This document shows positions 8,804 to 17,658 of a stretch of DNA of 64,000 bases, one piece after another (the stretch's first letter is position 1; each line of letters starts with the position of its first letter). Source of the DNA: Daejeonella sp. (GTDB taxonomy: Bacteria; Bacteroidota; Bacteroidia; Sphingobacteriales; Sphingobacteriaceae); contig NZ_JAUYSS010000025.1 of NCBI RefSeq assembly GCF_030695525.1, positions 56,742 to 120,741 on the forward strand. The letters run 5' to 3'. A program made the position numbers and the translations under genes. The notes under the pieces are model-generated. The model saw nothing but the letters and a program-made list of their open reading frames with translations, was not told the DNA's origin and made no database searches.

Positions 8804-9811
8804 ATGTCAATTAAAACAAATGAAATTCCGGTAGGAGTTATCGGTCTGGGCCTGATGGGCTGCAGCATTACCACATGCCTGCTGATGGCCGGACATCCTG
8901 TAGTGGCAATTGCTCCGATCAGTATCGATATGACCACCGCCGAATCGCGTATCCGCAAACATTTTGTCAAGGCAAAAGAGGAGGGATTAGTTAATGAAGA
9001 TCCGGAATTCTATTTTAAAAATCTGATTATTACGGAAGATTACGGAGCGCTTAAGCCCTGCAAACTGGCTATCGAATGTACCCTTGAGAGCGAAGAAATT
9101 AAAAAGGTAGTTTATGGTAAGATTGAAGCCGTTATTGCTGAAGATGCACTGATGACCAGTAATACTTCCGCCATTCCAATCAGCATCCTGCAGAAGATGA
9201 CCAAACACCCTGATCGTTTCTTCGGATTGCACTGGGCTGAGCCTTCGCATACCACCCGGTTTTTAGAGGTGATCTGCGGCGATCAAAGCGATATTGAAAA
9301 AGGCGAATACCTTTACGAGCTTTCTAATTACTGGAACAAGGAAGCGACTTTGGTTAGAAAGGACATCCGCGGGTTTATCGGCAATCGTTTAATGTATGCC
9401 ATGTACCGGGAGGCTTTTTATCTGGTTGAAAACGGGTACGCAACTGTTGAAGACGTTGACAGGGCATGCCGCAATAATACCGGTTACTGGATGACTCTTG
9501 TAGGTGTATTCGGATGGATGGACCTGACGGGTGTGCCTGCTTATCATAATGTAATGAAGGATCTTAATCCTACCCTTTGCAATGATACCCATGTACCAAA
9601 ACTGATAGATGATATCGTCAAGGCAGGTGGAAAGGGAGTTGCCAATGGTCATGGTTTTTATAAGTATACACCTGAGGAATCAAAATTGTGGGAAGAGACC
9701 TTTGCTGATTTCAATTATGAAATCAGGAATCTGGCAATGAAATATCCTTTTGATATCGTCAAAAGAAAGCTTGCGAAGCTGAAGGAAGAAAAAGAAGGTA
9801 AAGACACTTAG
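8804..9811 (+). CDS. 3-hydroxyacyl-CoA dehydrogenase-like NAD enzyme
   Basis: A 335-residue protein with the two-domain 3-hydroxyacyl-CoA dehydrogenase fold. The NAD motif GLGLMG is at residues 14-19, SNTSAIPI is the conserved catalytic-loop region, FGLHWAEP holds the catalytic His, and GFIGNRLMYAM opens the C-terminal domain. The family also includes L-gulonate 3-dehydrogenase (lambda-crystallin) and carnitine dehydrogenase. In this sugar operon, oxidation of a 3-hydroxy acid or gulonate-like compound is more plausible than fatty-acid oxidation (inference). Confidence 0.85.
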   Translation: MSIKTNEIPVGVIGLGLMGCSITTCLLMAGHPVVAIAPISIDMTTAESRIRKHFVKAKEEGLVNEDPEFYFKNLIITEDYGALKPCKLAIECTLESEEIKKVVYGKIEAVIAEDALMTSNTSAIPISILQKMTKHPDRFFGLHWAEPSHTTRFLEVICGDQSDIEKGEYLYELSNYWNKEATLVRKDIRGFIGNRLMYAMYREAFYLVENGYATVEDVDRACRNNTGYWMTLVGVFGWMDLTGVPAYHNVMKDLNPTLCNDTHVPKLIDDIVKAGGKGVANGHGFYKYTPEESKLWEETFADFNYEIRNLAMKYPFDIVKRKLAKLKEEKEGKDT

Positions 9812-9832
9812 TATGAAACTAAAATTAGACTG

Positions 9833-10474
9833 ATGAAAACACTTTCTATGCCTTATATCCATGTTGAGGATATCAATGCGGTAGACGAAATTTCAGCAAA
9901 GCTGGATCATGTTCATCAGGAACTGATCAATATCACGCCATGGGCAGCATACCCCTATAAACCTGAGCTTGCTTTTGCAATGGCTTATGGGGACCAGGGT
10001 GTATTTCTGAAGTTTTACGTAGAAGAGAAGCATATCCGGGCAATTTATTCAGAACCGAATGATCCGGTATATAAGGACAGTTGTGTGGAGTTTTTCGTCT
10101 CTTTCGGTGACGAAAAGGAATACTATAATTTCGAGTTCAATTGCGCAGGAACCTGTTTGCTCAGTTTTGGCGAAGGCAGGGCTAATCGTATCATGTTGGG
10201 TTATGAGCTGATCAAATCAATCGCGTTCAGGAGCTCAATAAAACCTGCAAGCAATAAGGATTCAAATATCGGTTGGGACTTGACCCTGTCAATTCCATTC
10301 AGCGCTTTTCAATTCCATCAGATCAAGTCCCTGAAAGGCCAAAAATGCCGTGCTAACTTTTATAAATGCGGCGATGATCTTCCTGAACCCCATTTTGTGG
10401 TCTGGAATAACATTGAAACTGCGGAACCAGATTATCACCGACCGGAATTTTTCGGTTCAATACAATTTAATTAA
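9833..10474 (+). CDS. Carbohydrate-binding family 9-like protein
   Basis: A 213-residue beta-sandwich protein resembling CBM9-like domains found in Bacteroidota. Typical patterns are PELAFAMAYGDQGVFLKFYV, NDPVYKDSCVEFFVSFGDE and GWDLTLSIPFSAF. No signal peptide is present, which is unusual for a carbohydrate-binding module and suggests a cytosolic sugar-binding or enzymatic role. It is 21 bp downstream of the preceding dehydrogenase gene and 32 bp before ridA, so it belongs to the operon. Confidence 0.75.
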   Translation: MKTLSMPYIHVEDINAVDEISAKLDHVHQELINITPWAAYPYKPELAFAMAYGDQGVFLKFYVEEKHIRAIYSEPNDPVYKDSCVEFFVSFGDEKEYYNFEFNCAGTCLLSFGEGRANRIMLGYELIKSIAFRSSIKPASNKDSNIGWDLTLSIPFSAFQFHQIKSLKGQKCRANFYKCGDDLPEPHFVVWNNIETAEPDYHRPEFFGSIQFN

Positions 10475-10506
10475 CAATTTTATCAATAATATTAACTAAA
10501 AAGAAA

Positions 10507-10905
10507 ATGGAAAAAATAGAAATACAACATCCGGATAAGGCAGATAAAAGTTTTACAACAGGAGCATATTCAGCAGGGGTTTTGGCAGCAGGCGACTGGT
10601 TGTTTGTAAGCGGACAGGCTGCGGTAGATTTTACAACAAGTACTTTCGTGTTGGGTACTATTGAGGAAGAAACACATCTGACTATTCACAATGTTAAGCG
10701 CATTTGTGAAGCAGCAGGATTTACCCTTGACGATATTGTGAAATGTACGGTTCATTTGAGTGATATTAAAGATTTTGATCGCTACAATGCGGTTTATGCA
10801 ACATATTTTACAAAGGTTAAGCCTGCACGTACAACTGTACAATCAGGTTTAGGCCATGGCATTAAAGTGGAGATCGATGCGATCGCATTTCGCCAGGGAC
10901 GGTAA
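10507..10905 (+). CDS. RidA/YjgF-family protein
   Basis: A 132-residue RidA-family protein. The conserved substrate-binding arginine is R108 in KPARTTVQSG, and the YSAGVLAAGDWLFVSGQ block is typical of the family. RidA enzymes hydrolyse reactive enamines and imines formed by PLP enzymes. A PLP enzyme of the D-threonine-aldolase fold is encoded three genes on, so the pairing is chemically sensible. The gene is followed by the small inverted-repeat element. Confidence 0.9.
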   Translation: MEKIEIQHPDKADKSFTTGAYSAGVLAAGDWLFVSGQAAVDFTTSTFVLGTIEEETHLTIHNVKRICEAAGFTLDDIVKCTVHLSDIKDFDRYNAVYATYFTKVKPARTTVQSGLGHGIKVEIDAIAFRQGR

Positions 10906-10940
10906 TATTAGTATTAACCTCAATTCGATTGTTAATATAG

Positions 10941-11092
10941 GTTAACCACATAGACACATAGTCTTTTTGTTTAAATATGAGTGAAATATAGACCGCTAAA
11001 GGAATTTCACATAGTTAGAAGCCCGGCTTCCGGGCTTTATGTACTATGCCCTAACATATAACACACTAAAAATATGTATCTATGTGGTTTTT
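10941..11092. mobile_element. 152-bp inverted-repeat element without a gene (MITE-like)
   Basis: The ends are 10941-10963 (gttaaccacatagacacata...) and 11072-11092. Within an 18-bp core they are reverse complements at 16 positions, and they match the ends of the GxxExxY cassette at 7109-7593. The interior has no open frame. It holds a GTGAAAT/ATTTCAC inverted repeat (10981-10987/11004-11010) and the hairpin at 11019-11037. It looks like an internally deleted or non-autonomous form of the same element, inserted in the same operon 3.3 kb away. Confidence 0.6.
11019..11037. terminator. Perfect GC-rich hairpin
   Basis: AAGCCCGG-ctt-CCGGGCTT forms an 8-bp stem with a 3-nt loop, followed by a short run (ttta) rather than a strong U tract. 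It could act as a weak terminator or attenuator inside the operon, or simply be part of the 152-bp element. Confidence 0.4.
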
Positions 11093-11152
11093 AATTGCGA
11101 CGTAAAGAAAATTTAGCTTTTAAATGTTTCTCTTACTTTTCAGAATAAAGAA

Positions 11153-12241
11153 ATGACTGAAGAACCACTATTTATTTTTGATTGCCATCTCGATCTGTCA
11201 ATGAATGCGATTGAATGGAACCGGGATCTTAAAAAATCTGTTTATGAGATCCGGGACAGCGAGATGGGAATGACAGATAAACTTGATCGGGGTCTTGGAA
11301 CAGTAGCATTGCCTGAGTTGCGCAAGGGTAAGATTGGCCTGGTGGTAGCCACGCAGATCGCCCGTTACGTGGAAAAGGGCAGCCTTATTCCGGGCTGGAA
11401 TTCTCCAGAAATTGCCTGGGGAATTTCCCAGGCTCAGTTAGCCTGGTATCGTGCGATGGAAGATCAGGGTGAAATGGTACAGATTACAAACCTGACCCAG
11501 ATGGAAGCCCATCTGGCACTTTGGTTTGATAAAACCATTCCAGATCAGGGGAAACCGGTGGGCTATATTCTCAGTCTTGAAGGCGCTGATTCATTCGTCA
11601 ATATTTCATATCTTGAAAAGGCATATGCCTATGGCCTGAGGGCTTGTGGTCCGGCACATTATGGCCCCGGCAGGTATGCCGCAGGTACCGGCAGGACCGA
11701 AGGGCTTACAGCCGCAGGGAAGGAGCTGGTTGCAGAAATGGATAATTTGAATATGATCCTGGATGTTACTCACTTAACAGATAAGGGCTTTGATGAGGCA
11801 ACATCTATGTACAAGGGGCACGTATGGGCAAGTCATCATAATTGCCGGAAACTGGTAGATAACCAGAGGCAGTTAACAGATGATCAGATAAAAGTTCTGA
11901 TAGAAAGAAATGCTGTGATTGGCGGAGTTTTCGATACCTGGATGCTGACCGATAACTGGGTCCGAGGCAAAGATGATCCAAAAGAAAGAAATGTGCACCT
12001 CGAACTGATCGTTGATCATTATGATCATATTTGCCAGCTCGCAGGAAATAGCCTGAACGTTGCCATTGGAAGTGATCTTGATGGTGCATATGGTAAGGAA
12101 CAATCGCCATATGATCTTGAAGATATTTCCGATTTGCAGAAGCTGAATGGGATGTTAAAGCGGAGAGGATATTCGGCAGAAGATATTGAGAATATATTTT
12201 ATAAAAACTGGTTGCGCTTCCTGAGAAAAGCCTGGGCCTGA
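11153..12241 (+). CDS. Membrane-dipeptidase-family (M19) zinc hydrolase
   Basis: A 362-residue metal-dependent hydrolase of the renal dipeptidase family. Zinc-site candidates are HLD at residues 12-14, the bridging Glu in SLEGADS, the His residues of DVTHLTDKGF and ASHHNCRKL, and the late Asp in GSDLDGAYG. No signal peptide is present, so it is probably cytosolic. Members cleave dipeptides, often with a D-residue, or related amides. It is followed after 15 bp by a PLP enzyme, suggesting joint processing of an amino-acid conjugate. Confidence 0.88.
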   Translation: MTEEPLFIFDCHLDLSMNAIEWNRDLKKSVYEIRDSEMGMTDKLDRGLGTVALPELRKGKIGLVVATQIARYVEKGSLIPGWNSPEIAWGISQAQLAWYRAMEDQGEMVQITNLTQMEAHLALWFDKTIPDQGKPVGYILSLEGADSFVNISYLEKAYAYGLRACGPAHYGPGRYAAGTGRTEGLTAAGKELVAEMDNLNMILDVTHLTDKGFDEATSMYKGHVWASHHNCRKLVDNQRQLTDDQIKVLIERNAVIGGVFDTWMLTDNWVRGKDDPKERNVHLELIVDHYDHICQLAGNSLNVAIGSDLDGAYGKEQSPYDLEDISDLQKLNGMLKRRGYSAEDIENIFYKNWLRFLRKAWA

Positions 12242-12256
12242 TTTAAAGATCTTCCG

Positions 12257-13351
12257 ATGAACTGGTACACAATAAAAGATGTAGAAAATATTGATTCTCC
12301 GGCACTGGTGGTTTATAAGGATCGGGTTGAGCATAATATCCGGAAGGTTTTGTCTATGGTCAAAGATCCGGCACAGCTCAGACCCCATGTTAAGACCAAT
12401 AAAATGCTTGAGGTCTGCAAAATGATGCGGGATTCAGGGATCAGGAAGTTTAAGGCTGCAAGCATAGCTGAAGCAGAAATGCTGGGAATGGCAGGTGCTG
12501 AAGATGTGATACTTGCCTATCAGCCTGTAAAGCCAAAATTTCTCCGTCTTTTGAAGCTTATTGATGCATATCCTGCCACAAAATATTCCTGTTTAGTGGA
12601 TAATATCGATTCTGCCCGTATGTTCTCCGGAATTGTTTCAGACTCCATTCAGGTCTTTATCGACCTTAATGTCGGGATGAATCGCACAGGAATCAAACCT
12701 GCAATCGCATATAAATTATTTAAAGAATTAGAAAACCTCCCTGGCATTGAATTCAAAGGCTTTCATGCCTATGATGGCCATATCCGGGATTATGATCTTG
12801 CCGAAAGAATTGATCATTGTAACCGGGACTTCAAGGAGGCTGAAGAACTTCGCAATAAAATTCAGTCCGAAGGATATAGTTTACCACTGCTTGTCGCGGG
12901 TGGAACCCCAACATTTGCCATTCATTCATCAAAGCATAATACAGAATGCTGCCCGGGAACATTTATTTTCTGGGATAAGGGATATCATGATGCACTGCCT
13001 GAGCAGGACTTTCAGTATGCAGCGCTTATGCTAACACGGGTTATTTCACTCCCGGCTGAAGACAAAATCTGCATCGATCTTGGGCATAAGTCGGTTGCTT
13101 CAGAAAACGATCTGCAAAAGAGGGTTTACTTTATGGACCATCCTGAGTTAAAGCCAATGGGTCAGAGTGAAGAACATCTGGTTATTGAGGTAAATAAGGG
13201 TCATAGTTTTAAGATTGGAGATGTTCTATATGCACTCCCGATACATATTTGCCCTACAGTAGCACTTTACGATCGTGCGGTAATTATAAAAGATGGGGTA
13301 GTTTGCGATCATTGGAAAGTAATTGCCAGAGACAGACAGATTAATTATTGA
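12257..13351 (+). CDS. D-threonine-aldolase-like PLP enzyme (alanine racemase N-fold)
   Basis: A 364-residue protein. The PLP lysine is K46 in RPHVKTNK. The barrel includes FKAASIAEAEML and VDNIDSARM, and the C-terminal metal motif HICPTVALYD is typical of D-threonine aldolase and D-serine dehydratase relatives. These enzymes act on beta-hydroxy D-amino acids and need a divalent metal. Its neighbours RidA and the M19 dipeptidase suggest amino-acid or aminoalcohol catabolism. The precise substrate is unknown. Confidence 0.88.
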   Translation: MNWYTIKDVENIDSPALVVYKDRVEHNIRKVLSMVKDPAQLRPHVKTNKMLEVCKMMRDSGIRKFKAASIAEAEMLGMAGAEDVILAYQPVKPKFLRLLKLIDAYPATKYSCLVDNIDSARMFSGIVSDSIQVFIDLNVGMNRTGIKPAIAYKLFKELENLPGIEFKGFHAYDGHIRDYDLAERIDHCNRDFKEAEELRNKIQSEGYSLPLLVAGGTPTFAIHSSKHNTECCPGTFIFWDKGYHDALPEQDFQYAALMLTRVISLPAEDKICIDLGHKSVASENDLQKRVYFMDHPELKPMGQSEEHLVIEVNKGHSFKIGDVLYALPIHICPTVALYDRAVIIKDGVVCDHWKVIARDRQINY

Positions 13352-13378
13352 CAATTATCAGGTCTTAAAATAATTATT

Positions 13379-16375
13379 ATGGTTGCAGAAATCTTGCTGA
13401 ATACAAGGTTTAGGATTTTGTATTCCTTTCTCCCGACTGTACATTCAGTGCGTATCCATACGCTGAACACTTTTTTCAGAACATTTCTGGTCACCTTCTT
13501 GGGGTTTATAGTTGAATCTGCAAATCCTTTATTTGCTTCCGATATCATTATTCAGAATGATAAAATCGAATATGCCATTGATGAACGGGGTAAGAACCTG
13601 CGTTTTATCGATAAGGCAAGCAAAATTGATTATCTCGATAAAAAATCAGCTTCTTATTTTGCCTCAATCAAAAAAGATGGCAGGGAATTTCCCCTTAGTA
13701 CTGTTTCGCTCAAAGGCAATCTTTTAAAACTGGAATTTAAAACTGCCGGCCTGACCGCTGAACTGCATGTGGACATTGAAAAAGATCGTGTCAAATTGGA
13801 AGTGCTTGAGGTAAGCGGGGCAGCAGAATCCCTGACCTTCATTAATATTCCGCTTAAGCTGGAAGGAATGCCTTATGAACCTTTTGCTGCTTGTGTTTTA
13901 TCCCTGAACTTACAGACTCATGTTTTTGCGCTTCCGGCATTGCAATCTCATTTGAAAGCTACAGCTTATGAGCGTTTTGGGATGAAAGGGGCAAAAGTGA
14001 CGGTTTTGGGCGTTCCTCAAAAAGAGATGCTTCCACTGATAAGGGATGTAATGATTAATGCACCTGATATTCCACATTCGAATGCCGGTGGAGCCTGGGC
14101 ACAACAGTCGAAAGAAGGTTTTGGCTCTTATCTGATGAATTTTGGTACACTCACTGAAGATACCGTAGATGATTGGATTAAAATGTGTGAAAGCCTGGGT
14201 TTTACACAGATTGATAATCATGGAGGAGGTAAATTTTTTCGCTTTGGGGATTTCGAACTCGATCCTGAAAAATGGCCGGATGGATGGAATACTTTCAAGC
14301 GGATCAATAAGCGCCTTCATGATGCGGGTATATCTTCCATTTTTCATACTTATGCCTTTTTCATTGATAAGAATTCAAAATATGTAACGCCAGTCCCGCG
14401 AGAGGATTTAGGCTATTTCAACTCTTTTACCATTACAAAATCAATCGGTGCAGAGGATACTGAAGTTGAGGTTAAGGAGTCGACTGCGGACATTTCATTA
14501 ATCACGGGATTTTTTGTCAGGAATAGTCGCACCATCCGTGTAGGGACTGAGCTGATTGAATTTGATGGGATAACGAAAAATGCCCCGTATAAATTCACCG
14601 GACTTAAGCGTGGTGCAAACGGGACGAAAGTATCCGCACATAATGCGAATGAAAAAGTATATCACCTCAGGGAAATGTTCGGAAGGTTTGCACCTGGAAT
14701 AGAAACACCCTTATTCAGTGAGATCGCTAAAAGAACCGCTGAAATTGTGGATCAGGCAAATTTCGACGGGATTTATTTCGACGCGATTGATGGGAGCGAT
14801 ATCCTTGACGGGCCCGAAAATTTCTGGTATTATGGTGGTAAATTCGTATTTGAAGTTGCTAAGAATTTAAAACGACCCGTTGGCATGGAGATGAGTTCCA
14901 TGATACATCATTGGTGGCACTATCGTTCCAGGTGGCAGGCCTGGGACCGTCCGACACGCGGTTATAAACGATTCATCGATATACATTCCTCTTCCATTAA
15001 GTCGGATGAGTATGAGCATGGTTTATGGCGGGGAAATGTGGCTCAGATTAATAAAATTGCACCTGCAGAAAACGGTGGACTTTTACTTCCTCTACAGTTG
15101 GGCTGGTGGGCACATCAGACCTGGAATCCACCCCAGGTGGAACCAACATTCTCAGATGATATCGAATATCTCGGCTGCAAAATGATTGGTAATAATGCCG
15201 GACTGGCTATGCTGGGCGGTTTTGATGAGAAAGCCCTGAATGAAAGTCCGGTTTTCAGGAGACTGAATGCAATCATAAAGCAGTACGAAGAATTGCGCCA
15301 CAAGAATTATTTCAGTGAGAACATTAAGCAACAACTGAGAGTCCCGGGGAAGGATTTCTCCCTGTTTCAGTCGGCCGATGGGACCTGGAAGTTCAAACCA
15401 ATGAGTTATCAGAAGCATAAGGTTTCAGGTCTTGACCATCCTTCTGTAAGCTGGAAGGTTAAAAATGAATTTGCAGCGCAGCCATTGCAGTTGAGGATCG
15501 AACCATTAATGTCTGTCAAATCGTATGATGATCCGGAAAATATAGTATTGTCCGATTTCTCAGGCATTGCAGAATTTAAACAGGATTCTACAGCAAAGGG
15601 AATCAGCGGGGGATTAAAGCCTGCTTTTGAGAAGACAGGTACAGGTGAGCAGACTATTTCTTTTACTGCTCAAAGCACGGGTATATCAGCGAGGGATGCA
15701 TCCTGGATTAATATGCAGAAGAAATTCGAGCCGATTCTGGATCTGAGAAACAATAAGGCTTTGGGTGTTTGGATAAAAGGGGATGGCAATGGGCAGCTAT
15801 TAAATTTGAGGCTCGAAAGTCCGCATCATATTTCACATGGTGCCCGTGGGGATCACTATATTAAAATCGATTTTACAGGTTGGAAGTACTTTGAGCTGGT
15901 GGAAATTGAGTCTTCTGAGTTCAGTAATTATAGTTGGCCCGCGCCCTATTCTAGTGCCAGCTTTTATGTTTATGATTCCTATCGCCATGAAGTGGCATTC
16001 GATAAAGTAGATAAACTGCAAATATGGTATAATAATCTTCCCGCGGGTAAGCAGGTTGAAACGCTGATCGGTCCGGTGAAAGCTTTACCTATCGTTTCAA
16101 CTACGATTGTCAATCCTTCAATAATGATTGGTACTGAAAAAATTGTGTTCCCGGTCAGCATGGAATCGGGTATGTATCTGGAATTTAAGTCGGCAACTGA
16201 TTGTAAGCTTTACGGACCTAAAGGCGAATTCATCAAAGATGTTCAGATACAGGGTAAGGTCCCGATGCTTAGAACCGGTGAAAATCAGATATCCTTTGGT
16301 GCAGAACCCAATAGTGGAGTTAAACCACGGGTACAGGTTACCATAATTACTGAGGGTAAGCCGCTGCTGAATTAA
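13379..16375 (+). CDS. Large secreted TIM-barrel protein, probable glycoside hydrolase
   Basis: A 998-residue protein from the ATG at 13379. A GTG at 13448 would place the hydrophobic segment TFFRTFLVTFLGFIVESA at the N-terminus as a proper signal peptide and may be the true start. Order of parts: an N-terminal beta-sandwich (about 55-220); a barrel with GFTQIDNHGGG and DFELDPEKWPDG; an inserted small beta domain around 350-420 (RVGTELIEFDG ... LKRGANGTKVSAH); a second barrel half with the acidic strand NFDGIYFDAIDGSD; and C-terminal jelly-roll-like domains. The DAID motif is a candidate catalytic site. I do not recognise a named GH family. It ends the operon. Confidence 0.75.
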   Translation: MVAEILLNTRFRILYSFLPTVHSVRIHTLNTFFRTFLVTFLGFIVESANPLFASDIIIQNDKIEYAIDERGKNLRFIDKASKIDYLDKKSASYFASIKKDGREFPLSTVSLKGNLLKLEFKTAGLTAELHVDIEKDRVKLEVLEVSGAAESLTFINIPLKLEGMPYEPFAACVLSLNLQTHVFALPALQSHLKATAYERFGMKGAKVTVLGVPQKEMLPLIRDVMINAPDIPHSNAGGAWAQQSKEGFGSYLMNFGTLTEDTVDDWIKMCESLGFTQIDNHGGGKFFRFGDFELDPEKWPDGWNTFKRINKRLHDAGISSIFHTYAFFIDKNSKYVTPVPREDLGYFNSFTITKSIGAEDTEVEVKESTADISLITGFFVRNSRTIRVGTELIEFDGITKNAPYKFTGLKRGANGTKVSAHNANEKVYHLREMFGRFAPGIETPLFSEIAKRTAEIVDQANFDGIYFDAIDGSDILDGPENFWYYGGKFVFEVAKNLKRPVGMEMSSMIHHWWHYRSRWQAWDRPTRGYKRFIDIHSSSIKSDEYEHGLWRGNVAQINKIAPAENGGLLLPLQLGWWAHQTWNPPQVEPTFSDDIEYLGCKMIGNNAGLAMLGGFDEKALNESPVFRRLNAIIKQYEELRHKNYFSENIKQQLRVPGKDFSLFQSADGTWKFKPMSYQKHKVSGLDHPSVSWKVKNEFAAQPLQLRIEPLMSVKSYDDPENIVLSDFSGIAEFKQDSTAKGISGGLKPAFEKTGTGEQTISFTAQSTGISARDASWINMQKKFEPILDLRNNKALGVWIKGDGNGQLLNLRLESPHHISHGARGDHYIKIDFTGWKYFELVEIESSEFSNYSWPAPYSSASFYVYDSYRHEVAFDKVDKLQIWYNNLPAGKQVETLIGPVKALPIVSTTIVNPSIMIGTEKIVFPVSMESGMYLEFKSATDCKLYGPKGEFIKDVQIQGKVPMLRTGENQISFGAEPNSGVKPRVQVTIITEGKPLLN

Positions 16376-16392
16376 AAGTCCTTTGAGTAAAT

Positions 16393-16451
16393 ATGAGTGA
16401 ATTACTCATGCGATTTTTTTCCTTACTCATACTTTATGAGTGAATATGAGT
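16393..16451. repeat. Cluster of five ATGAGT/ACTCAT half-sites
   Basis: ATGAGT occurs at 16393, 16436 and 16446, and its complement ACTCAT at 16404 and 16425. This makes two palindromes (ATGAGT-gaatt-ACTCAT and ACTCAT-acttt-ATGAGT). It lies just after the stop of the TIM-barrel gene and may be a folded 3' end or a protein-binding array. Confidence 0.5.
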
Positions 16452-16592
16452 ATTTCTTGTTTTAAGTTTTGACATTTATACAGCAATTGTAATTGATGTC
16501 AGATCTTGAACATATTGCGCGGACCCTGGGTACCATCGGGAAGAATCAGATAGAGACAATTGAACACCATCTTCGTACCAAGTAGTGTCCAA

Positions 16593-16675
16593 GTTCGTAC
16601 CTTGTTCGTATAAGAGTGCCCTGGCGGTGGTCTGGAGGGGGTGTTGTACGAACAACGTACGAAGAAGGTACGAAC
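16593..16675. repeat. Long inverted repeat with 18-bp arms
   Basis: The left arm (16593-16610, gttcgtaccttgttcgta) and right arm (16658-16675) are reverse complements with one mismatch, separated by 47 bp. Additional GTACGAA copies lie within and beside it (16571 region, 16645-16652). Confidence 0.65.
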
Positions 16676-16725
16676 AAAACCTAATGTTGGTACCCACCCG
16701 GACCGGATTAATGACCGCTCAACCA

Positions 16726-16755
16726 GTCAATTTCGGTCAATTTCGGTCAATTTTT
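16726..16755. repeat. Three tandem 10-bp units
   Basis: The unit gtcaatttcg is present three times in a row, the last copy degenerate (gtcaattttt). Confidence 0.7.
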
Positions 16756-17405
16756 ATGCTGTTCCTGACTTCTACTCATTTTGTGCGGTACCGGTACACA
16801 GCAATTTAATTTTTTACAATTCAATTTAACAATTATGGGAATCGATTTAAGTAATGTGAGTTCGGTATAAGGAAGGGTGAAAAATACGGTTATTATTGAT
16901 CTGATAAGGCTCTGCAGCCGAAATAATTGGTTTTGGAAAGCAGAACCTCTGTGTTATAGCTTAGTTCAGCCCTTTCCTGCGGAGTATTTCCGGCAAGAAA
17001 TCGCGTTCCATTTCAAATTACGAATAGCCGGAAGATACCACCTTCGGCAAGGTTTATTTTACACGGAGCTATTTTTCATCGGGACGGCCAGCCCGGCAGA
17101 AGGACCATTTGCCTTTTGAAATAAACCCGGGTGGCAGCTGTAGCGTTTTGCCAGGTAGATTTTCATACTTCAGAGGAACTTCCAGGCAAAAACTACAGCA
17201 GAACACGGGACTGTCAGTACCGAAGAGAAATAGACCCTGCTTTATAAAACAATAGAAAATCATCAATCTAAATTTTCCCTCAGAATGATTTTCTATCGAA
17301 CTCTCGTTAAATAGTGACATTTCGGGTAAGCTAGTAGCGATATCCTCAGCCACAATTATGAAAATAATCTCCTATAAGTTCATTCTTCATCCAATTCTGT
17401 TTCTG

Positions 17406-17468
17406 TAAAATAGTATTACTAATGTAAAAGGAAGTATCAGCTTGTCCTCTTGCTCCAGCTTATTTTTG
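17406..17468 (+). promoter_or_regulatory. Composite promoter A: 31-bp activator-like site plus TATTTTTG
   Basis: The 31-bp site (17406-17436) starts TAAAATAGTATT and ends GGAAGTA. Its two AGTA elements (17412, 17433) are 21 bp apart. A perfect TAnnTTTG -7 element, TATTTTTG, begins at 17461, exactly 25 bp after the site's last base. Promoters B, C and D have the same geometry. Transcription would start near 17475, giving a leader of about 185 nt to the PQQ dehydrogenase. There is no clear -33 TTTG, which fits activator dependence. Confidence 0.75.
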
Positions 17469-17658
17469 AATTAATTCCTTTCTTTTAAGTCAGAAAGAAG
17501 ATTAAAACAGTGTTTTTTTGATTTACAAGCTTCAGACATTTGCAGATGATCTGTACAGGTAAAACGGCATGGGATTAAATCTTCCCTCTCATATCTCCCT
17601 GTCTGGTATATTCTACATATAATAGAAGTATCATCTCTAATAAAATTTAAATATTGGT

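Larger units (their letters stand above)
16376..17405. other. Kilobase spacer with repeats, no recognisable gene
   Basis: No reading frame here has a recognisable motif. It holds the three repeat structures listed separately (16393-16451, 16593-16675, 16726-16755). From about 16850 to 17350 there is mixed-composition DNA with short frames on both strands that could be decayed coding sequence, but I cannot assign it. Confidence 0.5.

Noticed and set aside
17069..17353. 94-residue minus-strand frame in the long spacer
   Set aside because: No motif, odd composition, and overlapping frames on the plus strand are equally long; not supportable as a gene.
17600..17630. Possible fifth copy of the 31-bp promoter site
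   Set aside because: It ends AGAAGTA, but the left half is degenerate, the spacing is off by one and there is no TAnnTTTG 25 bp downstream.
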